Below are positions 8,058 to 15,934 of a stretch of 64,000 nt of DNA, piece by piece. The notes beneath the pieces were generated by a model. That model made no database searches, was not told where the DNA came from, and saw only the letters and a program-made list of their open reading frames with translations. The DNA is from Steroidobacter agaridevorans (GTDB lineage Bacteria; Pseudomonadota; Gammaproteobacteria; Steroidobacterales; Steroidobacteraceae). Where the stretch lies: NCBI RefSeq assembly GCF_009932555.1, contig NZ_BLJO01000002.1:713399-777398 (forward strand), read 5' to 3'. The stretch's first letter is position 1; each line of letters starts with the position of its first letter. The position numbers and the translations under genes were made by a program.

Positions 8058-10013
8058 TCAGTAGTAAAGGTTGAGCTTCACGAGATTCAGGGTGAACGCG
8101 ACCCAGGTGATCGCGACACAGGACGCAGCCAGCACCACGCTCCATGTTCTACCGAACCAGCGGTGATTGCCTTGGAACGAGAGCCACGCATTCCAGATCG
8201 CAACGCCTGCACCAAACAACCCGATGAAGCCGAACAGATGGAGCACGACGAACCACACATTCGTTCTGCCATCGAACAGCGCGAGATTCCCCAGGCCGTA
8301 CTGGATCATCGTCATCCAGCCAACGACGACAGCGAGGTTGACGATGGCCGTGCCGCCGACCAGCCAACGCGCGAGTGTTTGTTGTTTCGTCATTTCGAGC
8401 GTCACCCCGTGGCGGCGCCGGATCCAGGCGGCAACCGGCCACCCGATAAGTGTCAGCAGCAGACTCAGCGCCGCGATGACGACCACTGGAACGATCCAGC
8501 CGGCGGAGGTCCCTGCCGGGACCGGCATGAAGACTTGAATGCCGCTCGATGTATCGTGCCCCAGGAACCGCACGCGCCCGTCCTCGATTTTCGCGGCAAG
8601 ACGCTCCTTGCCACCGACCTCGCGCCACACGAACGGCGCGACTTCACGCCAGACTTTCGGCTGGCCATCGAGTTTCGTGAGCGGCGGAATGATCAACGTG
8701 CCGTCCGCGTTGGCAGTAACGTTGAATTGGCTGAGCACGCCCACGGCCCTGAAGAATGTGTTCTCCGCGCGGCGTGAGCTTTGGTATCGGCCCGCCACCA
8801 ACCGGCTGTGCTCGACCGCCGTCGACGCTGTCGGCTCATCCGGCACGGGCGCGGGAAAATATCGATCCGTGAACTGCTCGAACAGCGCGGTGCGGACACC
8901 GCCCACCGCTCCCTCCTTGCCAGTGCTGTTGAACGACATGAACAGGCCGACGCCTTGGTCCATGAACAGGACCAGCTGGCTGTGGAAGACCTGCGAATCG
9001 CCGCCATGCTCGATGATCCGTTGGCCATTGCGATTCGCTTCGAAGAAACCCAGGGCCATGCCGTTGACCGGCGGGGTCGCCTGAAACACGGAGTTGTGCA
9101 TGAGGCGCGCGGTTTCTGGCTGTAACAGAGACGGAGCCCCGCCCTGTTCCGCACTCAGATGCGCGATCATGAATCGCGCCATATCGGCGCCGGTGGCGCT
9201 GATGCTGCCTGCAGGCGCGGGGCCGACCAGCTCGAAGTACAACGGCGACCCCGATGCGCGCCCATATCCCTTCGACATGTCAGCTTCCAGCTTCGCCGGC
9301 AGCGGCTGCCGGAATGTCGAACGCTGCATCCCCAGCGGCTCGAAGATGTGACGATCGAGGTAATCGTCGAATGTTTCTCCGGAGACGCGTTGGACGATGT
9401 AGCCCGCGAGCGCTATGCAGTAGTTGCAATAGGACGGCACTTCGCCCGGCGGGAAGATGCGCGCGGGCGGCGATCTCTTCACGAACGCCTCCAAGCTCGG
9501 AAACTTTTCCGGATCGGAGTGCATGAGCTCGCGCACCAGCTCCTCGAACCCGCCGGTGTGGGTGATGAGATTGCGCATCGTCACCGGCTTGCCGAAACCT
9601 TCCGGAATCTTGAAATCCAGGTACCGATCGATGGGCGCGTCGAGATCGACTTTGCCCTGCTCGACCAGCTGCATCACCGCGGTCTCGGTGAACAGCTTGC
9701 CGACCGAGCCGGCCCTGAACAGCGTGCGCTCGGGATCCACGGGCCGCTGCTTCTCGACATCGTCGTAGCCGTACCCTTTTTGCAGCAGGACTTCGCCATC
9801 CTTCACGATGACGACGACGCCTCCCGCGATGTCACCTCGCTGCAGCTCATAATCCAGGAAGCCGTCGAGCCAAGGCTCCACATCGGCGCGCGTGAGCGGA
9901 AGAGCCGCTGCGCTGGTGGCGGTGCTTGCTTGTGGATCCGAATCGTTGGCGAGCGCCGCGCTCAGCGAGCCGAAGCTGCAAACTAGGACGGCGAGAGTTC
10001 TGGCGAGGCGCAT
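8058..10013 (-). CDS. Exported serine hydrolase with C-terminal membrane helices (paralogue 2)
   Basis: The 651-residue product is the tandem paralogue of the 5688-7676 gene, sharing domain order and much sequence (LTRxDxExWLDGF, VKDGxxLLQKGYGYxDVE). The motifs are S-V-G-K in RAGSVGKLFT, Y-C-N in PSYCNYCIA and EHGGD. Residue Y-C-N replaces Y-S-N but keeps the key tyrosine and asparagine. A signal peptide (about 1-24) and about four C-terminal membrane helices are present. GGAG six bases before ATG 10013 fixes the start. It lies 98 bases downstream of the LytTR response regulator gene in the same direction and may be its target or operon partner. Confidence 0.88.
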   Translation of the reverse strand: MRLARTLAVLVCSFGSLSAALANDSDPQASTATSAAALPLTRADVEPWLDGFLDYELQRGDIAGGVVVIVKDGEVLLQKGYGYDDVEKQRPVDPERTLFRAGSVGKLFTETAVMQLVEQGKVDLDAPIDRYLDFKIPEGFGKPVTMRNLITHTGGFEELVRELMHSDPEKFPSLEAFVKRSPPARIFPPGEVPSYCNYCIALAGYIVQRVSGETFDDYLDRHIFEPLGMQRSTFRQPLPAKLEADMSKGYGRASGSPLYFELVGPAPAGSISATGADMARFMIAHLSAEQGGAPSLLQPETARLMHNSVFQATPPVNGMALGFFEANRNGQRIIEHGGDSQVFHSQLVLFMDQGVGLFMSFNSTGKEGAVGGVRTALFEQFTDRYFPAPVPDEPTASTAVEHSRLVAGRYQSSRRAENTFFRAVGVLSQFNVTANADGTLIIPPLTKLDGQPKVWREVAPFVWREVGGKERLAAKIEDGRVRFLGHDTSSGIQVFMPVPAGTSAGWIVPVVVIAALSLLLTLIGWPVAAWIRRRHGVTLEMTKQQTLARWLVGGTAIVNLAVVVGWMTMIQYGLGNLALFDGRTNVWFVVLHLFGFIGLFGAGVAIWNAWLSFQGNHRWFGRTWSVVLAASCVAITWVAFTLNLVKLNLYY

Positions 10014-10111
10014 ACGTTCTCCGGCACGGTGCATCTGGCCGGAAATTTACGATGCGGCCCGGCCGGTGGGCCGATTTCGTGTCGAACGGTCCGATCGCCT
10101 GAGTGAATGGT

Positions 10112-10822
10112 CTACACGCTCATCTGCATGCGGAACAGTCGCGCCTGACGGCGGGAGATCTCGACTTCGGAGCCGCCTCGCAGCCGAACATGCAACTGCC
10201 CGCCGATCCCGAGCTCGACGTTCTCGATGCAGTCGACGTTGATGATCTGCTTGCGGTTGGCGCGAAAGAAACGCTTGGGATCGAGCCGCTGCTCCAGGCT
10301 CTGCAAGGGCCGCCCGAGCAACGGACGCTCCTGGCCCCAGAACAAACGCACGTAATTCCCTTCCGCCAGCAGCATGCACACTTCGCGCAGCGGCACGAAC
10401 CAGCAACGATCGCCATCGCGCACGAACAGGCGCTCGAGGATGTCGTGCGGCGGAGCTTCGACACCCCGCTCTTCCGGCATCGAACGCGCCCTGGTGAGCG
10501 CCGCCGCCAGCCGCTGCGGCTCGATCGGCTTGAGCAGATAATCGAGCGCGTTCACCTCGAAAGCGCGTACCGCATGATGGTCGTATGCGGTCGTGAAGAT
10601 GACGCGCGGCACGTGATCGAGTCGCGCGAGCAGATCGAACCCCGATCCACCCGGCATCTGGATGTCCAGAAAGATCAGATCCGGCGCGAGCGCCTCGACC
10701 CGCGCGGCTGCTTCATTCACGTCGCCCGCTTCCCCCACGACCTCGACCCACGGAAACTCCGCGAGCAACCGTCGCAATTCACGCCGCGCCAGCGGTTCGT
10801 CATCGACGATGAGCGATTTCAT
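10112..10822 (-). CDS. LytTR-family response regulator
   Basis: The 236-residue product has a receiver domain (1-120) with acidic pair DDE at 7-9, phosphoacceptor D53 in FLDIQMPG, a threonine in FTTAYD and the lysine in LLKPIEP. A LytTR DNA-binding domain follows (about 135-236, with AEGNYVRLFW and FFRANRKQIINVDCIE). LytTR regulators bind short direct repeats and control exported or cell-surface functions. The start ATG overlaps the kinase gene stop in ATGA, so the two form a two-component pair. The serine hydrolase genes downstream are plausible targets, which is an inference from position. Confidence 0.93.
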   Translation of the reverse strand: MKSLIVDDEPLARRELRRLLAEFPWVEVVGEAGDVNEAAARVEALAPDLIFLDIQMPGGSGFDLLARLDHVPRVIFTTAYDHHAVRAFEVNALDYLLKPIEPQRLAAALTRARSMPEERGVEAPPHDILERLFVRDGDRCWFVPLREVCMLLAEGNYVRLFWGQERPLLGRPLQSLEQRLDPKRFFRANRKQIINVDCIENVELGIGGQLHVRLRGGSEVEISRRQARLFRMQMSV

Positions 10823-11922
10823 GCTTCGACTTCACTTGGGACACGGATTCGTGCGATTGCCAGGTCAGGTTGCGACAGGTCCAGCTCGAGGCTGGCTCGC
10901 GACCCGAACAGCAATCGCAACCTTTCGGCGGCATTGTACAACCCCGATCCCTGCTGCTCGCGCGGCGTCGGATTGATCGGACGCGGATTGCTCACCTCGA
11001 TATGCAAGGCGCTGTCACGCAAAGTCGCGGAGATCCGCAGAACACCGCCGCCGGGCAACTCCGCGATTCCATGCTTGATCGCATTCTCGACCACTGTCTG
11101 CAGCAGCATGACGGGAACGCGTACATCTTGCGCGCCGGGTGCGATGTCGAGCTCCACGCGCAAACGATCGCCAAGACGCAATGACTCGAGGGCCAGGTAA
11201 TCGCCAACAGTTTTGAGCTCGCGCTCCAACGTCACCAGTTCCTCGTGATCCGATCTCAACGTGTAGCGCAGGAGTCCGGCGAGTTGTGTGACAGCATCTC
11301 GAGCACGCGCCGGATCTTCGGCGATGAGCGCACGCACGCTGTTGAGCGAATTGAACAGGAAGTGCGGATTGAGCTGCGATTTGAGCAGCTTCAGCTCGGC
11401 GGCTTGCAGCGCCCGGCTCAGCTCCGATTGGCGCAGCTCGGCCGCCTGCCGCTCGCGCACCGACGTAATGCCGATGTACAGCGCGATCCAGATGAAAAAG
11501 ATCAGGCTCCAGTTGACGGTCCGGAGCATCACCGGATCCATGGCCACGAGCAGCGACGGCAGCGCTTCGAGGACCGCGGGGTCGTGGATCGTTTCCAGCC
11601 CCCACAGCGGCGCGACCGCCATGAAATGCATCGCCGACGCTACCACGCTCCCTAGCAACACACTCGCCACCAGCGCACGCGGCAAGAGCTGCCGGATGCT
11701 CAGCTTCTTCCAGCCTCTGCGCAGCATGAATTCACGAAGCAACTGCGTGAGGCCGATGGCTGCCAGATTCAGCACAGTGACTTCCACAACGATCCGCTCC
11801 CACGGGATCGGCAGCGTAGCCATGGCGTTGGAGACCTGACTCGAGCCATAGAGTCCCCAGCCGAGCAGCTGGCAGGCCCAGTACGCGCGCGAGGTGTTCA
11901 TTGGAGCGATGGATTGTCTCAT
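10819..11922 (-). CDS. LytS/YehU-like sensor histidine kinase
   Basis: The 367-residue membrane kinase has about four hydrophobic segments in the first 155 residues and no obvious extracytoplasmic sensor domain. A short coiled region (155-180) precedes the His-kinase domain with the phosphoacceptor H187 in LNPHFLFNSLNS, the hallmark of the HisKA/PF06580 class. The ATP-binding part has VENAIKHGI (N box) and GSGLYNAAERL (G box). It forms an ATGA-coupled operon with the LytTR regulator. The signal sensed is not apparent. Confidence 0.92.
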   Translation of the reverse strand: MRQSIAPMNTSRAYWACQLLGWGLYGSSQVSNAMATLPIPWERIVVEVTVLNLAAIGLTQLLREFMLRRGWKKLSIRQLLPRALVASVLLGSVVASAMHFMAVAPLWGLETIHDPAVLEALPSLLVAMDPVMLRTVNWSLIFFIWIALYIGITSVRERQAAELRQSELSRALQAAELKLLKSQLNPHFLFNSLNSVRALIAEDPARARDAVTQLAGLLRYTLRSDHEELVTLERELKTVGDYLALESLRLGDRLRVELDIAPGAQDVRVPVMLLQTVVENAIKHGIAELPGGGVLRISATLRDSALHIEVSNPRPINPTPREQQGSGLYNAAERLRLLFGSRASLELDLSQPDLAIARIRVPSEVEA

Positions 11923-12095
11923 TCGGCCGCTAAGCTAACCCAACGGCGGCTGGCGAACGAGATGGCGGGGTGAACGGTCGGAGGACCGGTCGAACGGCTT
12001 CGGGTCGTGGCGAGTGGAATTCCATCGGACGCAGGGCCGCGGCGAGCGGCCAATTGGATTTGAGCACATGTTGCCGGTCGTGCCGATTCGATAAT

Positions 12096-12827
12096 CTACT
12101 TGCGCCGGAGCTTCTGGAACTCCGAGAACTCCCAGGAGCGTAACGACAGTATCGCGCTACAACTGTCCCGCTCCTCGAGCGGACGCCTCGCATCTTTGTG
12201 TGCGAGGTCCTCGAACTCCGTCGCCAGACGATCGATGCCCGCTTTGAATTTCATCAACGATTCGGCGGTGAGCAGGCCGCCGAAGAAGCGCAGCTCATCG
12301 CCCTGGCCGTCGAAGCGTCCGCCGAAGAATTCCGGCACCACTCGTTTCAGAAAGAATTCATGGACCGGCCCGTCCTTGCGCCATGAGAAATTGCGCGCTG
12401 TGAGCTTGCGGATCCGATTGGGCGGCTTGAACTCGGCAATGCCCAGGCGCTCGAGCTTGATCAGGATGTCGATCAGCTCGCTTTCGCTCAGCTGGAAGGT
12501 CGAGAGGATTTCCTGGAAGCGCCAGTCATTGGCGGTGAGATAGGCCACCAGCAGCAGCTTCGGCCGACTGACGATGGCCCGCTCCTGCTCATCGCTGAGC
12601 TGAGTCAGCATCGCGCCCGGCACGGGCGGGTGCACCAGCTCTTCAAGGTCGATGCCCACCGCGTCGCAGATCCGGTCGAGTCGCTCCAACGAAAACGTGC
12701 CACGGCTCAGGTCCCGCTTGATCGTGGGCTCGCTGACTCTCAGGCGCCGCGCCAGCTCGCCATAAGTCACACCGCGCAGCTTCAACACCGCTTTCAAGTT
12801 TTTGATGAGCGTCTTCGAATCGGCCAT
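12096..12827 (-). CDS. XRE-type helix-turn-helix transcriptional regulator
   Basis: The 243-residue product has an N-terminal Cro/C1 helix-turn-helix (about 5-65: LKAVLKLRGVTYGELARRL then VSEPTIKRDLSRGTFSLERL). A larger C-terminal region, rich in charged helices and a second winged-helix-like segment (about 80-150), may sense a ligand or dimerise. I do not recognise the C-terminal family. ATG 12827 starts MADSKTLIK. The gene is divergent from the ketosynthase/oxidase operon, and the 143-base gap contains an A/T-rich palindrome, so it most likely regulates itself and that operon. Confidence 0.82.
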   Translation of the reverse strand: MADSKTLIKNLKAVLKLRGVTYGELARRLRVSEPTIKRDLSRGTFSLERLDRICDAVGIDLEELVHPPVPGAMLTQLSDEQERAIVSRPKLLLVAYLTANDWRFQEILSTFQLSESELIDILIKLERLGIAEFKPPNRIRKLTARNFSWRKDGPVHEFFLKRVVPEFFGGRFDGQGDELRFFGGLLTAESLMKFKAGIDRLATEFEDLAHKDARRPLEERDSCSAILSLRSWEFSEFQKLRRK

Positions 12828-12861
12828 GGATTGCGCACTCCCCGTCCGGCGCCCGCAGGAC

Positions 12862-12890
12862 GGTATAATAATACGATACCTTCCGTATCG
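12862..12890. promoter_or_regulatory. Palindromic promoter/operator between XRE regulator and ketosynthase operon
   Basis: The segment contains TATAAT on the plus strand (12864-12869), overlapping reverse-strand TATTAT hexamers, and two inverted repeats: GGTAT...ATACC (12862-12880) and CGATAC-CTTCC-GTATCG (12874-12890), the latter a perfect six-base stem. It is the only A/T-rich patch in the divergent gap. A role as shared operator for the XRE protein is inferred from position and symmetry. Confidence 0.5.
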
Positions 12891-12970
12891 ACCGGTGTCA
12901 CGCCGCCGCGAGTATTTGGCGTGCGAACGGCGCCCCGTCAACCTGCCCACGGGTTCCACGGGAGATCCAC

Positions 12971-14812
12971 ATGCCGATTCGATTCGACAATGTTTATGTG
13001 ACATCGACGGGGTCGTTTCTACCGGGCGCGCCCGTCGGCAACGACGATATCGATCGCTACATCGCTCCTATCAACGCCACGTCCGCGCGCATCAAGCGGC
13101 GCATTCTCGCGGAGAACGGCATCACCCGCCGGCACTACGCGATCGATGCGAACGGCGAGACGGTGCTTTCGAACACGCAGATGGCGGCGATGGCGATCAA
13201 CCGTTGTTTGTCGGATGGCGAGGTCGAGCTGCAGGACGTAACCATCCTGTGCACTGGTTCATCGGGAGGCGATCTCGCGATGCCCGGCTTTGCCAACATG
13301 GTTCAAGGCGAGCTGCATGCGCCTCCCATGACCACGAGCGCGCACCAGGGTGTGTGTGCCGCAGGCATGGCAGCCCTACAGCATGCGGCCACTGCCTTGG
13401 AGCTGAGCGACAAGGGCAATGCGCTCGTCACCGCGAGCGAGATGCCGTCACGCATGTTCAAGCATTCCAGGTTCGCTCCGCGAGGCTACGCGACCGATTT
13501 CGACTCGCACTTCCTGCGGTGGATGTTGTCGGACGGCGCAGGCGCCTGCTTGCTCAGCAAACAGCCGCGACGCTCGGGCGTGTCGCTCAAGCTGAAGTGG
13601 ATCCACAACCGATCCTTTAGCGGCGATCTGCCAGTGTGCATGCAGATCGGTCAGCCGGGCGGCGCACAGGGCCGGTCCTATCTCGATTACCCTTCGCTAG
13701 CGGACGCAGAAGCCGACGGCGCGTTTCTCTTGCGGCAGGATGTGCGCTTGCTGCCGCACTTGTTCGAGCTGGGCATTCATGAATATGCGACGCTGGTCCA
13801 GCAGGCCGCGTTTCGGCCCGAGCAAATCGATCACTTCCTCTGCCACTACTCGTCGCAGAAATTCGCAGGCGTCGTCGAAGATCTCATGCAACGCGCCGGG
13901 CTCGCGATCCCCCGCGAGCGTTGGTACAGCAATCTCACCTGGCGTGGCAACACCGGCGCCGCCTCGATCTTCATCATGCTGGCGGACTTCGTGCGTGAGC
14001 GCGAGCTCAAACCGGGCCAGCAGATTCTGTGCTTTGTCCCGGAGTCGGGCCGCTTCAGCATTTCTTTCATGCACCTGGAGGTTGTAGAAGGCGACGCTGC
14101 CGTGCAGATGTGTAACATCGCCCCTCCCCACGAAGCTTGGCCGACGCAGTCTGCTCCGGCGTCGCGCTTGATCCAGGAACTGGCGTCGGTGTGGCACGAG
14201 TATCGTTCGCGCGCCTGGCGCAGCGGATTGATCCGGAAGATCGTCGCTGGCGAGTTCACCAATGCCGACTACGTGCGCTGGATGTCGTGCTGGATTCCGC
14301 AAGTCCGTGAAGGCAGCCGGTGGATGCTCGCCGGCGCCAGCAACCTCGATCCGCGCTACGCCGCTTTGACGGCGCTCGTGAGCAAGCATGCCGGCGAGGA
14401 GCGCAACGACTTCAAGATCCTGTTCGAGGACTATCGATTGGCGGGCGGCGTGGCCGGCATGATCGAGGAGCTGCGCCGCAATCCAGGCGGTGAGGCCCTC
14501 AATGCCTACATGAATGCGCTCGCGAGCGAGCCGACTCCGCTGGGCTTGCTCGGTGCGATTTACATCATCGAAGGCACCGGCCAGCGAATCATTCCGGCCC
14601 TGTTGCCGCTCTTGCGCGATCAGCTCGACCTGCCCTCGCAGGCGTTCCGCTTCCTCAGCTATCACGGCGAGAACGACGCCTCGCATCTCGAGCGCTGGCT
14701 CACTGCCGTCGAGATGGCCGTGCAGCTCAGCCCGGGTTGCGAACGGCAGATCCTCAACGTGGCCCGCCACACCGCGGAACTCTACGTCCTGCAGATGGAG
14801 CACGTCCTGTGA
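12971..14812 (+). CDS. Ketoacyl synthase III fused to heme-oxygenase-like di-iron oxidase domain
   Basis: Residues 1-375 are a KAS III/FabH-like thiolase-fold enzyme with a complete Cys-His-Asn triad: C129 in HQGVCAAGM, H292 in CHYSSQKF and N327 in WRGNTGAAS. Residues about 400-613 are helical and carry the ligand pattern of heme-oxygenase-like di-iron oxidases: E476/E477 in HAGEERND, E534 in YIIEGTG and H565-x3-D569-x2-H572 in SYHGENDASH. In family members known to me the first motif is usually ExxH; here the histidine position appears to be D480. Fusion suggests that a beta-ketoacyl product or substrate is passed to an oxidative step such as C-C or C-N cleavage. The gene is coupled by GTGA to the next one. 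Confidence 0.82.
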   Translation: MPIRFDNVYVTSTGSFLPGAPVGNDDIDRYIAPINATSARIKRRILAENGITRRHYAIDANGETVLSNTQMAAMAINRCLSDGEVELQDVTILCTGSSGGDLAMPGFANMVQGELHAPPMTTSAHQGVCAAGMAALQHAATALELSDKGNALVTASEMPSRMFKHSRFAPRGYATDFDSHFLRWMLSDGAGACLLSKQPRRSGVSLKLKWIHNRSFSGDLPVCMQIGQPGGAQGRSYLDYPSLADAEADGAFLLRQDVRLLPHLFELGIHEYATLVQQAAFRPEQIDHFLCHYSSQKFAGVVEDLMQRAGLAIPRERWYSNLTWRGNTGAASIFIMLADFVRERELKPGQQILCFVPESGRFSISFMHLEVVEGDAAVQMCNIAPPHEAWPTQSAPASRLIQELASVWHEYRSRAWRSGLIRKIVAGEFTNADYVRWMSCWIPQVREGSRWMLAGASNLDPRYAALTALVSKHAGEERNDFKILFEDYRLAGGVAGMIEELRRNPGGEALNAYMNALASEPTPLGLLGAIYIIEGTGQRIIPALLPLLRDQLDLPSQAFRFLSYHGENDASHLERWLTAVEMAVQLSPGCERQILNVARHTAELYVLQMEHVL

Positions 14813-15705
14813 ACAGCCAACCGAATTTCCTCCGCGAACCGCACGATCCGAAGGACCCGAGCCCGTGGCGCGCCCTGTATCTGGATCAAAGCCTGCCGCT
14901 CGCCGAAGAGTGCAAGCGCGCCTGGCTGGAGGACGTGAGCTCCCGCTCGCGGCAGTTCCTGCTGCCGCTGGTGAGGCCGATCGCGCGTCTGACCATCGTC
15001 GCCCTGCAGATCCTCAAGATCGTGATTCCGAAGCGCTTCACTTCCTCGGCGCTATTGCATCGGCTGCTGGAATGGAACATGCGCACCTGGCTGTCACCCA
15101 ACGCCAATCTGCTGATCTTCCGGCACTTCCATCTGGGCTCGGAGATCCTCGACTTCATCGCGCGCAACACGCGAGGAGTGACTGTGACGACCAACCCGCT
15201 GAAGCCGAGAAGGCTCACGGAAGTTCGCGATCACCTCTATCTGAAGCACGATATCAATCTGTTCAATTTCGTGATCGCCCTCAACGAGCAGCTGCGCGAG
15301 CGCGGCCTCGAGCTGGCGCCCATCGACGAACTCGACTTCAGCGGCATTACCGACGGACCGCTGCCGATCGAGCCCATGCCCGCGCGCTGGAGCAACTTCA
15401 TCGACCTGCAGACCGCCATCGAGCTGTACACACCGTTCTACCAGCTGCTGCTCACCGACAACGACTTCTGGCGCGCTTCGAACTCATTGCAACTGGATGA
15501 GACGATTGGACTTTATGTCGCGCGTCTGCTCGGTACGGCCTGGACGCCGGCGCTCATCAACAACCGCCATCCGCTGGTGCCGCTGTCGACCATGCAGGCC
15601 GGCTTTCGCCTGGTGCTCCATGGACTTGCCACCGAGATGCAGCACGCATTGCTGGTGCAGTACAAGCGCGCACAATTGCAAGTCTTGACAGCTCGCTCGT
15701 CTTGA
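14809..15705 (+). CDS. Unrecognised protein coupled to the ketosynthase-oxidase
   Basis: The 298-residue product begins at GTG 14809, which overlaps the previous stop as GTGA, so it is translationally coupled. I do not recognise a family. Residues about 45-75 are hydrophobic and basic (LLPLVRPIARLTIVALQILK), suggesting a membrane-associated or amphipathic helix. There is a histidine-rich FRHFHLGSE at about 103-111, and the C-terminal half is helical with ELYTPFYQLLLTDNDFW and GLATEMQHALLVQYKRAQLQ. No signal peptide is visible. It may be a partner or second enzyme of the ketosynthase pathway; this rests only on gene coupling. Confidence 0.75.
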   Translation: MNSQPNFLREPHDPKDPSPWRALYLDQSLPLAEECKRAWLEDVSSRSRQFLLPLVRPIARLTIVALQILKIVIPKRFTSSALLHRLLEWNMRTWLSPNANLLIFRHFHLGSEILDFIARNTRGVTVTTNPLKPRRLTEVRDHLYLKHDINLFNFVIALNEQLRERGLELAPIDELDFSGITDGPLPIEPMPARWSNFIDLQTAIELYTPFYQLLLTDNDFWRASNSLQLDETIGLYVARLLGTAWTPALINNRHPLVPLSTMQAGFRLVLHGLATEMQHALLVQYKRAQLQVLTARSS

Positions 15706-15741
15706 CTCCGCGACTCGGGTCGATCGTGCCTGCCAAGTGAT

Positions 15742-15756
15742 CCACAAAAGTTGTGG
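15742..15756. other. Hairpin in the gap between convergent genes
   Basis: CCACAA-AAG-TTGTGG is a perfect six-base stem with three-base loop, 37 bases after the operon end, but it lacks a following T tract. It could be a weak terminator or a protein site. The rest of 15706-15934 shows nothing else I can name. Confidence 0.3.
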
Positions 15757-15934
15757 GCAACCCTGTGGATATCTTTGGACGCACGACCTTTTGCCGGGAA
15801 ATTCACGCGCCAGAATCGCGTGCTCAAGTTTTGATCAATCCGTGACGCTTGCGCACGGTGTTCTGCGCGAGGCGCGGCTATGCTGAGCGCCGAGACCTGG
15901 CCCGGATTTTCCGCCGAAGGTCAAGGCGCTCGCG

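Noticed and set aside
15738..15772. Two DnaA-box-like nonamers (TGATCCACA, TGTGGATAT) suggesting an origin
   Set aside because: Both have a mismatch, there are only two, and no dnaA, dnaN, A/T-rich unwinding region or partition genes lie nearby.
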